Source of the DNA: Sphingomonas sp. SUN039
GTDB taxonomy: Bacteria > Pseudomonadota > Alphaproteobacteria > Sphingomonadales > Sphingomonadaceae
Reading direction: 5' to 3'
NCBI RefSeq assembly: GCF_024758725.1
Contig: NZ_CP096972.1
Span: 2,276,001 to 2,340,000, forward strand
DNA: 64,000 nt
Made by a program: the position numbers and the translations under genes. Shown in pieces: positions 35,661 through 42,912 of the stretch (the stretch's first letter is position 1; the number at the start of each line of letters is the position of its first letter). The notes below the pieces were generated by a model. It was not told the origin of the DNA, ran no database searches, and saw only the letters and a program-made list of their open reading frames with translations.

Positions 35661-36065
35661 CTAGCGCGACATCTCCAGCACGCGCGCCCATTCCGCGTCG
35701 CGCACAGGCGCAACCGACAAGCGCGACTGGCGTACCAGCTCCATCTCGGCAAGTGCGGGGTCGGCCTTGATCGCGGCGAGCGTCACCGGGTTTTCGAGCG
35801 CCGCGACCGGTGCGACATCGACGGCAGGGAACCGTCCCGCGGCGTCCTTCGGGTCGAGGTAGTGCTCGCGGACGATCTCGACGATGCCGACGATCTCCTT
35901 GCCCTCGTTCGAATGGTAGAAGAACGCGCGGTCGCCCAGTTTCATCGCGCGCAGATTGATCGCGGCAGTGTGGTTCCGCACCCCGTCCCAGATCGTGCGG
36001 CCGTCGCGGACCATGTCGGTCCACGCATATTTATGCGGTTCGGATTTCACCAGCCAGTACGCCAT
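35661..36065 (-). CDS. EVE domain protein
   Basis: A 134-residue single-domain PUA-like EVE protein. MAYWLVKSEPHKYAW, TIWDGVRNHTAAINLRAM and GDRAFFYHSNEGKEIVGI are the conserved pocket residues. EVE domains bind modified bases, from cytosine-modified DNA to tRNA or rRNA, and occur alone or in restriction systems; no nuclease partner is next to it. The ATG overlaps the MFS stop by one base (TGATG), with a GTG three nt earlier as alternative, so it is the second gene of a coupled pair. Confidence 0.9.
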   Translation of the reverse strand: MAYWLVKSEPHKYAWTDMVRDGRTIWDGVRNHTAAINLRAMKLGDRAFFYHSNEGKEIVGIVEIVREHYLDPKDAAGRFPAVDVAPVAALENPVTLAAIKADPALAEMELVRQSRLSVAPVRDAEWARVLEMSR

Positions 36066-37276
36066 CACGCGGGTCTTACATCATGGCGGGCGACGAACAA
36101 TCCGCCTTCGGCCAGCCAGATGACGGCGATCGAGACCAGCCCCATGAAGGTCACGCCCAGATAGAGCGGCATCGTCGTCCCGTCGAAACTCGCGCCGATC
36201 ACGGTGCCGCCGATGGCCCCGAGCACTGCCCCGAACGACCCCTGGATCGAACTCGCCGTCCCGGCGACATCGCCCATATTCTCCATCGCCATGGCGCCGA
36301 AATTGCCCGCCGCGAGCGCGAAACACACCATCATCGCCGATTGCAGCACGACGAAGGTGACCAGCCCATCGCCGCGCCACGCCACCAGTCCGGCATGGAA
36401 CGCCGCAATCGCCGTCATCGCCAGAATTGCGGCATGGCCGATGCGCCGCATCCCGAACCGCTTGACGATGGCAGCATTGGTCAGCGAGGCCGCCATCATG
36501 CACCCCGCCATGATTCCGAAGCCGACGGACAACAGCTTTGGGCGGTGGAAAGTTTCGGTAAAGACGAGTGTCACCGAGGTCAGGAACCCCATCACAGTCG
36601 CGGTGAGGCAAGCATTGGACACGCTATAGGCGACCGATTGGCGGTCGCGCAGCACGATGCCCGCGGCTTCCCTGATCGACGCAAACGAAATCGGGCGGCG
36701 ATGTTCGGGCGAGAGCGTGTCGGGCAGGCGCAGCGCCACCCACAGGAAAATCGCAACGCCCACGAACGCCAGCACAATGAAGATATAGCGCCATGGCGCG
36801 ACCTCAAGCACCGCTTGGCCCATGAACGGCGCGATGATCGGCGCGGCCATGAAGATCGCCGAGGACAGGCTCATCACCTGCGCCATATCGCGCCCCTCGA
36901 ACCGGTCGCGGACGATCGAGGTAGCGAGAACCCGCGCCACGGCAGTCGCGAGCCCCTGTGCCATCCGCGCTGCCAGCAACAGGGTAAAGGTCGACGCCGA
37001 AGCCGCGAGCAGGGCCGTCAGTGCATAACCGACCAGCGCGCCCAACATCAGCCCGCGCCGCCCGTAGCGGTCGGTAAAGGGACCGACGAACAGCTGCGCG
37101 ACGCCGAATCCGAAAGTGAAGGCGGTCACCACCAGCCCCCAGCGCGTTTCCTCGGCAACACCCAGGCTGGCACCGATGGCAGGAAGCGCCGGCAGCATCG
37201 AATCGATCGCAAACGCCGCGATCATGTTGATCGTGGCGACAAGAGCGACGAATTCGATGCGGCCGGGCATTTTCAT
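36065..37276 (-). CDS. MFS multidrug transporter, Bcr/CflA-like
   Basis: A 403-residue 12-helix major facilitator. DRYGRRGLMLGALVGYALTAL carries the motif A (GxxxDRxGRR) loop, and LAARMAQGLATAVARVLATSIVRDRF the motif B/C-like helix of drug:H+ antiporters. The overall layout is that of Bcr/CflA exporters (PALPAIGASLGV near the start). ATG 37276 is preferred because AAAGG stands seven nt upstream; further in-frame ATGs upstream lie close to or within the palindromic repeat at 37313-37441. The substrate is unknown. Confidence 0.87.
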   Translation of the reverse strand: MKMPGRIEFVALVATINMIAAFAIDSMLPALPAIGASLGVAEETRWGLVVTAFTFGFGVAQLFVGPFTDRYGRRGLMLGALVGYALTALLAASASTFTLLLAARMAQGLATAVARVLATSIVRDRFEGRDMAQVMSLSSAIFMAAPIIAPFMGQAVLEVAPWRYIFIVLAFVGVAIFLWVALRLPDTLSPEHRRPISFASIREAAGIVLRDRQSVAYSVSNACLTATVMGFLTSVTLVFTETFHRPKLLSVGFGIMAGCMMAASLTNAAIVKRFGMRRIGHAAILAMTAIAAFHAGLVAWRGDGLVTFVVLQSAMMVCFALAAGNFGAMAMENMGDVAGTASSIQGSFGAVLGAIGGTVIGASFDGTTMPLYLGVTFMGLVSIAVIWLAEGGLFVARHDVRPA

Positions 37277-37312
37277 GGCGTCGCCTTTATGCTGCATTGC
37301 GGCAAATGGATA

Positions 37313-37441
37313 CCCTCTCCCTACAGGGGAGAGGGTCGACTCGCGCGAAGCGCGGCGGGGTGAGGGCATGAAGCTTCACTCGTTCCCTCACCCTGCTTGC
37401 GTTGCAACCGCAAGCTGTCCCTCTCCCCTTCAGGGAGAGGG
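37313..37441. repeat. palindromic repeat element between E2 and MFS genes
   Basis: Two nearly identical 23-nt hairpins bracket the element: 37313-37335 and 37419-37441, each CCCTCTCCC...GGGAGAGGG with a short loop. The right one ends one base before the E2 stop. Between them lie a Gly/Ala-codon-rich stretch and a second internal stem (CTTGCGTTGCAACCGCAAG). The same CCCTCTCC/GGAGAGGG stem builds the elements at 39794-39920. Confidence 0.85.
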
Positions 37442-37442
37442 C

Positions 37443-38774
37443 TTAATCCGCGAACAGCAGTACCGGTGTTTCCAGCAATTTGCGGACGGCCTGGACGAAA
37501 CTGGCGGCGTCCCAGCCGTCGACGACACGGTGGTCGCAGCTGATCGACAGGTTCATCAGCTTGGCACGGCGGATGTCGTCGCCCCCCAAAGGATTTTTGG
37601 CGAAGACGGGGCGTTCGATAATGCGGTTGGGACCGATAATCGCGACTTCGGGCCGGTTGATGACCGGCGTCGTTGCAATCCCGCCGAGCGGCCCCAGCGA
37701 CGTGATCGTCAGCGTGCCGCCCGACATTTCGGCACTGGTCGCCTTGCCGGTCCGCGCGGCCTCGGCGAGCCGGGTTATTTCGCTCGCAAGCTGCCACACG
37801 TTTTTCGCCTGCGCGTCGCGGATAACCGGGACCATCAGGCCCGCATCGGTCTGTGTCGCCATGCCGAGATGGACGGCGCCGCTGCGCGTCACGACCCCGG
37901 CCTCGTCGTCGTAGCGCGCGTTGATCATCGGGAATTGCGGCACCGCCTTGCAGATCGCGACGATCATCAGCGGCAGCATCGTCAGCTTGGGCCGGTTGCC
38001 GCGGTTATCGTTCAGGTCGGCGCGCATCGCCTCCAGCGCGGTAACGTCGATTTCCTCGACATAGGTGAAATGCGGGATGTTGCGCTTCGATGCCGCCATG
38101 TTCTCGGCGATACGGCGGCGCATGCCGATGACCTTGATGGCTTCGTCGGCGCGCGGCGCGGCAGCAACGCCGAAGCCCTGTGCGCTGTTGTAGCGGAGAT
38201 AGGCGTCGAGATCGGCGTGGCGCAGGCGGCCGTCTTCGGAGGGTTTGACGTGCGACAGGTCGATCCCGAGATCGGTGGCGCGTGTGCGGACAGCGGGGGA
38301 GGCGAGGACTCTTAATTCCTCCCCTTGCGAAGCCAGGGGAGGGGGACCGCCCGCCTCTTCCGGCGGGTGGTGGAGGGGTGCGACCGCAGGGAGCGACGCA
38401 CTGATGGCAGGCACCGCCGCGACTGCGTCGCGCCCCTCCACCGCTTCGCGGTCCCCCTCCCCTGCGTCTATGCGCAGGGGAGGATTGGCATCCGGCGTCT
38501 CCGCATCGATCCGCTCGGCAACTTCATCCTCGCCCGCGACCTCGATCACCGCGAGCGTGCTCCCGATCGGCACCATATCGCCGACCTCGCCCGCCAGTTC
38601 GACGACCACGCCCGACACGGGCGATTCCATCTCGACGGTCGCCTTGTCGGTCATCATGTCGGCGAGGTTGGCGTCCTCCTCGATCCGGTCGCCGACCTTC
38701 ACATGCCACTGGACGATTTCGGCCTCGGCAATGCCTTCGCCGATGTCGGGCAGGCGGAATTTGTAGAGCGCCAT
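37443..38774 (-). CDS. bkdB: dihydrolipoamide acyltransferase E2 of branched-chain 2-oxoacid dehydrogenase
   Basis: A 443-residue E2: lipoyl domain with the lipoylated Lys44 in MTDKATVEME, a linker (~residues 90-156), a peripheral subunit-binding domain (SPAVRTRATDLGIDLSHVKPS), and the catalytic acyltransferase domain ending in ISCDHRVVDGWDA. It moves the acyl group from E1 to CoA. The operon with split E1alpha and E1beta and the MALYKFRLPDIGEG start favour BCKDH over pyruvate dehydrogenase. Residues ~97-155 of the linker are encoded by a palindromic repeat (38314-38486), so the linker is longer and of odd composition. The start is 5 nt after the E1beta stop. Confidence 0.92.
   Translation of the reverse strand: MALYKFRLPDIGEGIAEAEIVQWHVKVGDRIEEDANLADMMTDKATVEMESPVSGVVVELAGEVGDMVPIGSTLAVIEVAGEDEVAERIDAETPDANPPLRIDAGEGDREAVEGRDAVAAVPAISASLPAVAPLHHPPEEAGGPPPLASQGEELRVLASPAVRTRATDLGIDLSHVKPSEDGRLRHADLDAYLRYNSAQGFGVAAAPRADEAIKVIGMRRRIAENMAASKRNIPHFTYVEEIDVTALEAMRADLNDNRGNRPKLTMLPLMIVAICKAVPQFPMINARYDDEAGVVTRSGAVHLGMATQTDAGLMVPVIRDAQAKNVWQLASEITRLAEAARTGKATSAEMSGGTLTITSLGPLGGIATTPVINRPEVAIIGPNRIIERPVFAKNPLGGDDIRRAKLMNLSISCDHRVVDGWDAASFVQAVRKLLETPVLLFAD
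38314..38486. repeat. palindromic repeat element inside the E2 coding sequence
   Basis: The left half (38314-38393) and right half (38421-38486) are imperfect reverse complements of ~65-70 nt; each contains TCCTCCCCT...AGGGGAGG and GGTGGAGGGG or its complement. The same building blocks occur in the intergenic element at 63664-63787, which shows this is a dispersed repeat and not ordinary coding sequence. It is read in frame by the E2 gene without a stop. Confidence 0.85.
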
Positions 38775-38779
38775 CGTCG

Positions 38780-39793
38780 TCAGTCCTTCAGAACCAGGTC
38801 GAGCGCCGTCCCGATGCGGATCGGCCCCGGGAAATATGCCCATTCGAGCGAGTGCGGATAGGGCGTGTCGAAGCCGGTCACGCGCTGGATCGGCGCTTCG
38901 AGGTGATAGAAGCAGCGTTCCTGAATGAGCGCGGCCAGTTCCGCGCCGAACCCGCTGGTCCGCGTCGCCTCGTGCACGATGACGCAGCGGCCGGTCTTCT
39001 TCACACTCGTCTCGATGGTCTCGATGTCGAGCGGGAGCAAGGTGCGGAGGTCGATCACCTCGGCATCGATCCCCTTTTCCTCGACGGTCGCGCGCACGAC
39101 ATGGACCATCGTGCCAAAGGCGAGCACGGTCACCTCGGCCCCTTCGCGCACCACCGCCGCCTTGCCGAGCGGCACGGTATAATGGCCCTCAGGCACATCG
39201 GGCGTCTCGACTTTCGACCACGGCTGGACCGGCCGGTCGTAATGGCCATCAAACGGACCGTTGTAGATGCGTTTGGGTTCGAAGAAGATGACGGGGTCGT
39301 TGTCCTCGATCGCGGCGATCAGCAGCCCCTTGGCATCATAGGGGTTCGACGGGATGACCGTCTTCAGCCCCGCGACATGGGTAAACATCGCCTCGGGCGA
39401 TTGCGAATGGGTCTGCCCGCCGAAGATGCCGCCGCCGAAGGGCGAGCGCACCGTGATCGGCATGACGAACTCGCCCGCCGAGCGATAGCGCAGCCGCGCC
39501 GCTTCGCTGACCAATTGGTCGAGACCGGGGTAGATGTAATCGGCGAACTGGATCTCGGGGACGGGGCGCAGGCCATAGGCGGCCATGCCGACCGCGACGC
39601 CGATGATGCCGCATTCGTTGATCGGCGTGTCGAACACGCGCGTCTTGCCGTGTTTCGCCTGCAGCCCCGCCGTCGCGCGGAACACGCCGCCGAAAAAGCC
39701 GATGTCTTCGCCGAGCACCGTCACATCCGGATCGCGGGCAAGGCACACGTCCATCGCGGAGTTGATCGCCTCGATCATGTTCATGCGCGGCAT
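38780..39793 (-). CDS. bkdA2: 2-oxoisovalerate dehydrogenase E1 beta subunit
   Basis: A 337-residue transketolase-like E1beta. MPRMNMIEAINSAMD, VLGEDIGFFGGVFRATAG (Glu that activates thiamine), RVFDTPINECGIIGVAVGMA, and the pyrimidine-side SPFGGGIFGGQTHSQSPE are typical of the BCKDH/PDH beta family. It pairs with E1alpha to decarboxylate 2-oxoisovalerate, 2-oxoisocaproate and 2-oxo-3-methylvalerate. ATG 39793 is chosen: GGAGAGGG stands just upstream, though that Shine-Dalgarno lies in the terminal hairpin of the repeat at 39794-39920. ATG 39784 is the alternative. Confidence 0.93.
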   Translation of the reverse strand: MPRMNMIEAINSAMDVCLARDPDVTVLGEDIGFFGGVFRATAGLQAKHGKTRVFDTPINECGIIGVAVGMAAYGLRPVPEIQFADYIYPGLDQLVSEAARLRYRSAGEFVMPITVRSPFGGGIFGGQTHSQSPEAMFTHVAGLKTVIPSNPYDAKGLLIAAIEDNDPVIFFEPKRIYNGPFDGHYDRPVQPWSKVETPDVPEGHYTVPLGKAAVVREGAEVTVLAFGTMVHVVRATVEEKGIDAEVIDLRTLLPLDIETIETSVKKTGRCVIVHEATRTSGFGAELAALIQERCFYHLEAPIQRVTGFDTPYPHSLEWAYFPGPIRIGTALDLVLKD

Positions 39794-39920
39794 CAACCCT
39801 CTCCACTTCGTGGAGAGGGCGGCGCAGCGTAGCGCAGCCGGGAGAGGAATGGCATGGCAACGGGCTGTGCCTCTCCCGATGCTTCGCATCGCCCTCTCCG
39901 CGAAGCGAAGAGGGTTTGAT
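39794..39920. repeat. palindromic repeat element between E1alpha and E1beta
   Basis: A 127-nt inverted repeat. The outer arms read AACCCTCT... (39795 onward) and ...AGGGTTT (to 39917); inner stems CCCTCTCCAC/GTGGAGAGGG (near 39798-39819), GGGAGAGG/CCTCTCCC and GATGC/GCATC follow. The E1beta start codon abuts one end and the E1alpha stop lies 10 nt from the other, so the element fills the intergenic space of the operon. Confidence 0.88.
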
Positions 39921-39929
39921 CAGCGCGCT

Positions 39930-41210
39930 TCATACCCCCGCCGCCTTCCGCTCATCCCGCATCTGGTCGCGCTGTTCGATCAGGTGCCAGGGCATCTCCT
40001 CGAACACATCCTCGAACATCGTGTCGAACGGCTGATGCAGGCCGTGGCCGAGGATGCCGTTCTTCTCGGCTTCCTTTTGTGCAGCCTTCACCATTTCGGC
40101 GAGTTCGACATCCTGCGCGGCGTGGCGGTCCTCGTCCCACTCGCCTAGCCCGATCAGATGCGTCTTCAACCGCGCAATCGGGTCGCCGAGCGGCCATTTC
40201 GTCGCCTCGTCGGCGCTGCGATAGGCCCCCGGATCGTCCGACGTGCTGTGCCCCTCCGCGCGATAGGTGAAATGCTCGATCAGGGTCGGTCCCTTGTTGG
40301 TCCGCGCGCGTTCCGCTGCCCAGGCGGTCGCGGCATAAACGGCGAGCGGATCGTTGCCGTCCACCCGCAACCCCGCGATGCCATAGCCGACGGCACGCGC
40401 GGCAAAGGTCGTCGCCTCGCCGCCCGCAAAACCCGCGAACGAGCTGATCGCCCATTGGTTGTTGACGACATTCATGATGACCGGCGCGCGGTAGACGGTG
40501 GCGAACATGCACGCCGAATGGAAATCGCCCTCTGCGGTCGATCCTTCGCCGCACCAGGTCGCGGCGATCCGCGTGTCGCCCTTGGCCGCGCTCGCCATCG
40601 CCCAGCCGACTGCTTGGGGATATTGCGTCGCGAGATTGCCCGAGATCGAGAAGAACGCACCTTCCTTCGTCGAATACATGATCGGCAGCTGGCGGCCCTT
40701 CAGCCGGTCGGCGCGGTTCGAATAGATCTGGTTCATCATGTCGACGATGGGCCAGTCACGCGCGATGAGGATGCCCTGCTGGCGATAGCTCGGGAAACAC
40801 ATGTCGTCGCGGTCGAGCGCATAGGTCGCGGCCACCGCGACGGCCTCCTCGCCGGTGGACTTCATATAGAAGCTGGTCTTGCCCTGCCGCTGGGCGCGGA
40901 ACATGCGTTCGTCGAACGCACGGGTCAGCGCCATGCTGCGCAAGATTCGGCGCAGCAAATCTGGCGAGAGGCGCGGATCCCAGGCGCCGACCGCAACCCC
41001 CGCATCATCGAGCACCCGCACCAGCCCATAGGCCATATCGCGCATCGTGCCCGCATCGGCGGCGCTGTCCGGACGCGGCGTGATCCCGGCTGCCAGCACT
41101 TCGACGCTGACGAATTCGGCCTCGTCGCCGGGGCGGAATTGCGGTTCCGGCACGTGCAGCGACAGCGGCGGCAGGTTGGGGCGACCAAGGGACGAAGACG
41201 ACTCAGACAC
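39930..41210 (-). CDS. bkdA1: 2-oxoisovalerate dehydrogenase E1 alpha subunit
   Basis: A ~426-residue ThDP-binding E1alpha. The ThDP motif is CGEGSTAEGDFHSACMFATVY...NNQWAIS (GDG-like to NNQWAIS), the phosphorylation-loop-like HFTYRAEGHSTSDDPGAYR is intact, and MKSTGEEAVAVAATYAL is typical of the BCKDH-alpha family. The N-terminal ~60 residues (Pro/Ser-rich) are an extension usual for bacterial BCKDH-alpha. GTG 41210 has AGGAG six nt upstream; ATG 41234 is an alternative. It opens the bkd operon and is divergent from the acyl-CoA dehydrogenase. Confidence 0.93.
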   Translation of the reverse strand: MSESSSSLGRPNLPPLSLHVPEPQFRPGDEAEFVSVEVLAAGITPRPDSAADAGTMRDMAYGLVRVLDDAGVAVGAWDPRLSPDLLRRILRSMALTRAFDERMFRAQRQGKTSFYMKSTGEEAVAVAATYALDRDDMCFPSYRQQGILIARDWPIVDMMNQIYSNRADRLKGRQLPIMYSTKEGAFFSISGNLATQYPQAVGWAMASAAKGDTRIAATWCGEGSTAEGDFHSACMFATVYRAPVIMNVVNNQWAISSFAGFAGGEATTFAARAVGYGIAGLRVDGNDPLAVYAATAWAAERARTNKGPTLIEHFTYRAEGHSTSDDPGAYRSADEATKWPLGDPIARLKTHLIGLGEWDEDRHAAQDVELAEMVKAAQKEAEKNGILGHGLHQPFDTMFEDVFEEMPWHLIEQRDQMRDERKAAGV

Positions 41211-41300
41211 GGGGTTCTCCTGAGGCTCAAGCATTAGTCGCGCGCAATAATATTACAACGCTCGAAAACGCGTTGCGGCCCCGGCCCCCGCTCGCTAACC

Positions 41301-41316
41301 TTTACGCAAACGTAAA
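41301..41316. promoter_or_regulatory. putative operator upstream of the acyl-CoA dehydrogenase
   Basis: TTTACGCAAACGTAAA has perfect outer arms TTTACG/CGTAAA around a 4-nt centre and ends 15 nt before the acyl-CoA dehydrogenase ATG. It lies in the divergent region with the bkd operon (E1alpha start at 41210), so it could affect both directions. It is one of three copies in the window (8316-8331 and 46293-46308). Confidence 0.68.
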
Positions 41317-41331
41317 GCTGGAGAGACCCCC

Positions 41332-42483
41332 ATGACGCTCGATGTCGCCGGACGCACTGCCTATACCGAGGATCACGAAGCATTTCGCGACTCCGTCCGC
41401 AGCTTCATCAAGGCAGAGGTGGTGCCGAACATCGACCGCTGGGACGAAGCCGGGATCGTCGAAAAAGCGATCTGGCCGAAGGCAGGCGCGGTCGGGATGC
41501 TGTGCCCGACGGTGCCCGAAGAGTACGGCGGGCTGGGCCTCGATTTCGGCTATAATGCGATTATCGACGAAGAAATCAGCTACGGCGGCACCGCGCTCGG
41601 CTTCTCGCTCCAGTCGGATATCGTCGTCAACTATATCGTCAGCTACGGCAGCGAGGAGCAGAAGCGCCATTGGCTGCCCAAGCTCGTTTCGGGCGAAGTC
41701 GTGACCGCCATCGCAATGACCGAACCCGGCGTCGGATCCGACCTTCAGGGCATCCGCACTACGGCAAAGAAAGATGGCAACCACTACGTCATCAACGGCA
41801 GCAAGACGTACATCACGAACGGCCAGAATGCCGACCTGATCCTCGTCTGCGCCAAAACCGACACTGAGGTGCAACCGGCGTGGAAGGGCGTGTCGATCAT
41901 CTTGGTCGAGGCCGACCGCGAGGGGTTCAAGCGCGGTCGCAACCTCGACAAGATCGGGCAGGACGCGGCGGACACATCGGAACTGTTCTTCGAGGACGTC
42001 CGTGTGCCGATGACCAACTGCCTCGGCGAAGAGGGCAAGGGCTTCATCTACCTCATGAGCGAATTGCCGCAGGAACGCCTGTCGATCGCCATCGGCGCGC
42101 AGGCCTCGGCGCAGCGCGCCTATGACGAAACCGTGGCGTTCGTCCGCGACCGCAAGGCGTTTGGCAAGCCGGTGATCGATTTCCAGAACACGCGCTTTAC
42201 GCTCGCCGATCTCAAGTCGAAATTGCAAGTCGGCTGGGCACATCTCGACTGGGCAATTGCGCGGCATTTGCGGAAAGAATTGACCGCCGAGGAAGGGGCC
42301 GCCGCCAAGCTGTGGCACACCGAATTCCAGTGGGAAGTGATGGACAAATGCCTCCAGCTCCACGGCGGGGCGGGCTATATGAACGAATATCCCATTGCGA
42401 AGATGTGGCGCGGCGCGCGGGTGACGCGGATTTTCGGGGGGACGAACGAGATCATGAAAGAGTTGATCGGGCGGAAATTATAG
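41332..42483 (+). CDS. acyl-CoA dehydrogenase
   Basis: A 383-residue FAD-dependent acyl-CoA dehydrogenase. The signatures AIAMTEPGVGSDLQGIRT and QLHGGAGYMNEYPIAKMWR, then ARVTRIFGGTNEIMKELIGRKL, are canonical. The enzyme oxidises an acyl-CoA to a 2,3-enoyl-CoA and hands electrons to ETF. The usual catalytic Glu region of medium-chain types (YxGGTNEI... preceded by ARV) is conserved. The substrate cannot be read directly; its divergence from bkd and shared operator with thiolase and etfBA suggest branched or short acyl-CoA. ATG 41332 follows GGAGAGA. Confidence 0.94.
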   Translation: MTLDVAGRTAYTEDHEAFRDSVRSFIKAEVVPNIDRWDEAGIVEKAIWPKAGAVGMLCPTVPEEYGGLGLDFGYNAIIDEEISYGGTALGFSLQSDIVVNYIVSYGSEEQKRHWLPKLVSGEVVTAIAMTEPGVGSDLQGIRTTAKKDGNHYVINGSKTYITNGQNADLILVCAKTDTEVQPAWKGVSIILVEADREGFKRGRNLDKIGQDAADTSELFFEDVRVPMTNCLGEEGKGFIYLMSELPQERLSIAIGAQASAQRAYDETVAFVRDRKAFGKPVIDFQNTRFTLADLKSKLQVGWAHLDWAIARHLRKELTAEEGAAAKLWHTEFQWEVMDKCLQLHGGAGYMNEYPIAKMWRGARVTRIFGGTNEIMKELIGRKL

Positions 42484-42514
42484 CAGGGAGCGGGGAGCAG
42501 GAAGCAGGGAGCGG
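42483..42514. repeat. degenerate heptamer array (left flank of the four-helix-bundle gene)
   Basis: A run of four to five imperfect copies of the heptamer GCAGGGA (variants GCGGGGA, GCAGGAA) lies between the acyl-CoA dehydrogenase stop and the four-helix-bundle stop. Its reverse complement forms a matching array on the other side of that gene (42883-42910). Confidence 0.85.
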
Positions 42515-42515
42515 T

Positions 42516-42881
42516 TTAGCTCGTTTCGCCCAAGCGCCGGATTTGCGAATGCAGCATGCGGCCAAGTTCGTCCGCGAACTGCAGGCTGGCCTCACACGTC
42601 CCGGAAGCTGCGACCCCTACTCTTTCCGCCAAGAGCAAATGCGTTTCGAGTTCCCTGAGTGAACCCCGAGCAATCTTGAGAAACTGCATGTAGCTTCCCC
42701 GGCTCTCGCGTCCATAACCCTCCGCAATATTGGCAGGGATCGAGCCTGCGGCGCGGCGCGCTTGGCTTGTGAGTCCGTAGAGTTCGTCTTTCGGCCAGCC
42801 ACGTGAAAGCCGATAGACTTCTGCCGCAAGTGCCATGCCAGTTTGCCACGTCTTGAGTTCACGATAAGACGAAACGCCCAC
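42516..42881 (-). CDS. four-helix-bundle protein (S23/IVP, bAvd-like)
   Basis: A 121-residue all-helical protein of the four-helix-bundle family first seen as open frames within 23S rRNA intervening sequences and related to the Avd accessory protein of diversity-generating retroelements. The signature SIPANIAEGYGRESRGSY is intact, with SYRELKTWQTGMALAAEVY at the start. No reverse transcriptase or rRNA is nearby. It is bracketed by inverted heptamer arrays, and the GTG start uses the array as its Shine-Dalgarno region. This suggests a small transposed cassette; the protein has no known activity. Confidence 0.9.
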   Translation of the reverse strand: MGVSSYRELKTWQTGMALAAEVYRLSRGWPKDELYGLTSQARRAAGSIPANIAEGYGRESRGSYMQFLKIARGSLRELETHLLLAERVGVAASGTCEASLQFADELGRMLHSQIRRLGETS

Positions 42882-42882
42882 C

Positions 42883-42910
42883 CTCCCTGCTCCCTGCTCC
42901 CTGCTCCCTG
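42883..42910. repeat. heptamer array (right flank of the four-helix-bundle gene)
   Basis: Four tandem copies of CTCCCTG-type heptamers (unit TCCCTGC) stand directly upstream of the four-helix-bundle start on the minus strand. They are the reverse complement of the array at 42483-42514, giving the gene inverted terminal-repeat-like flanks. Confidence 0.88.
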
Positions 42911-42912
42911 TT

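Noticed and set aside
35661-36065. EVE protein as part of a modification-dependent restriction system
   Set aside because: The neighbours are an MFS exporter and a beta-propeller protein; no nuclease or methylase is present, so a stand-alone housekeeping EVE protein is more likely.
42483-42910. Possible CRISPR-like repeat array
   Set aside because: The heptamers are tandem without spacers and flank a gene in opposite orientation; there are no cas genes in the window.
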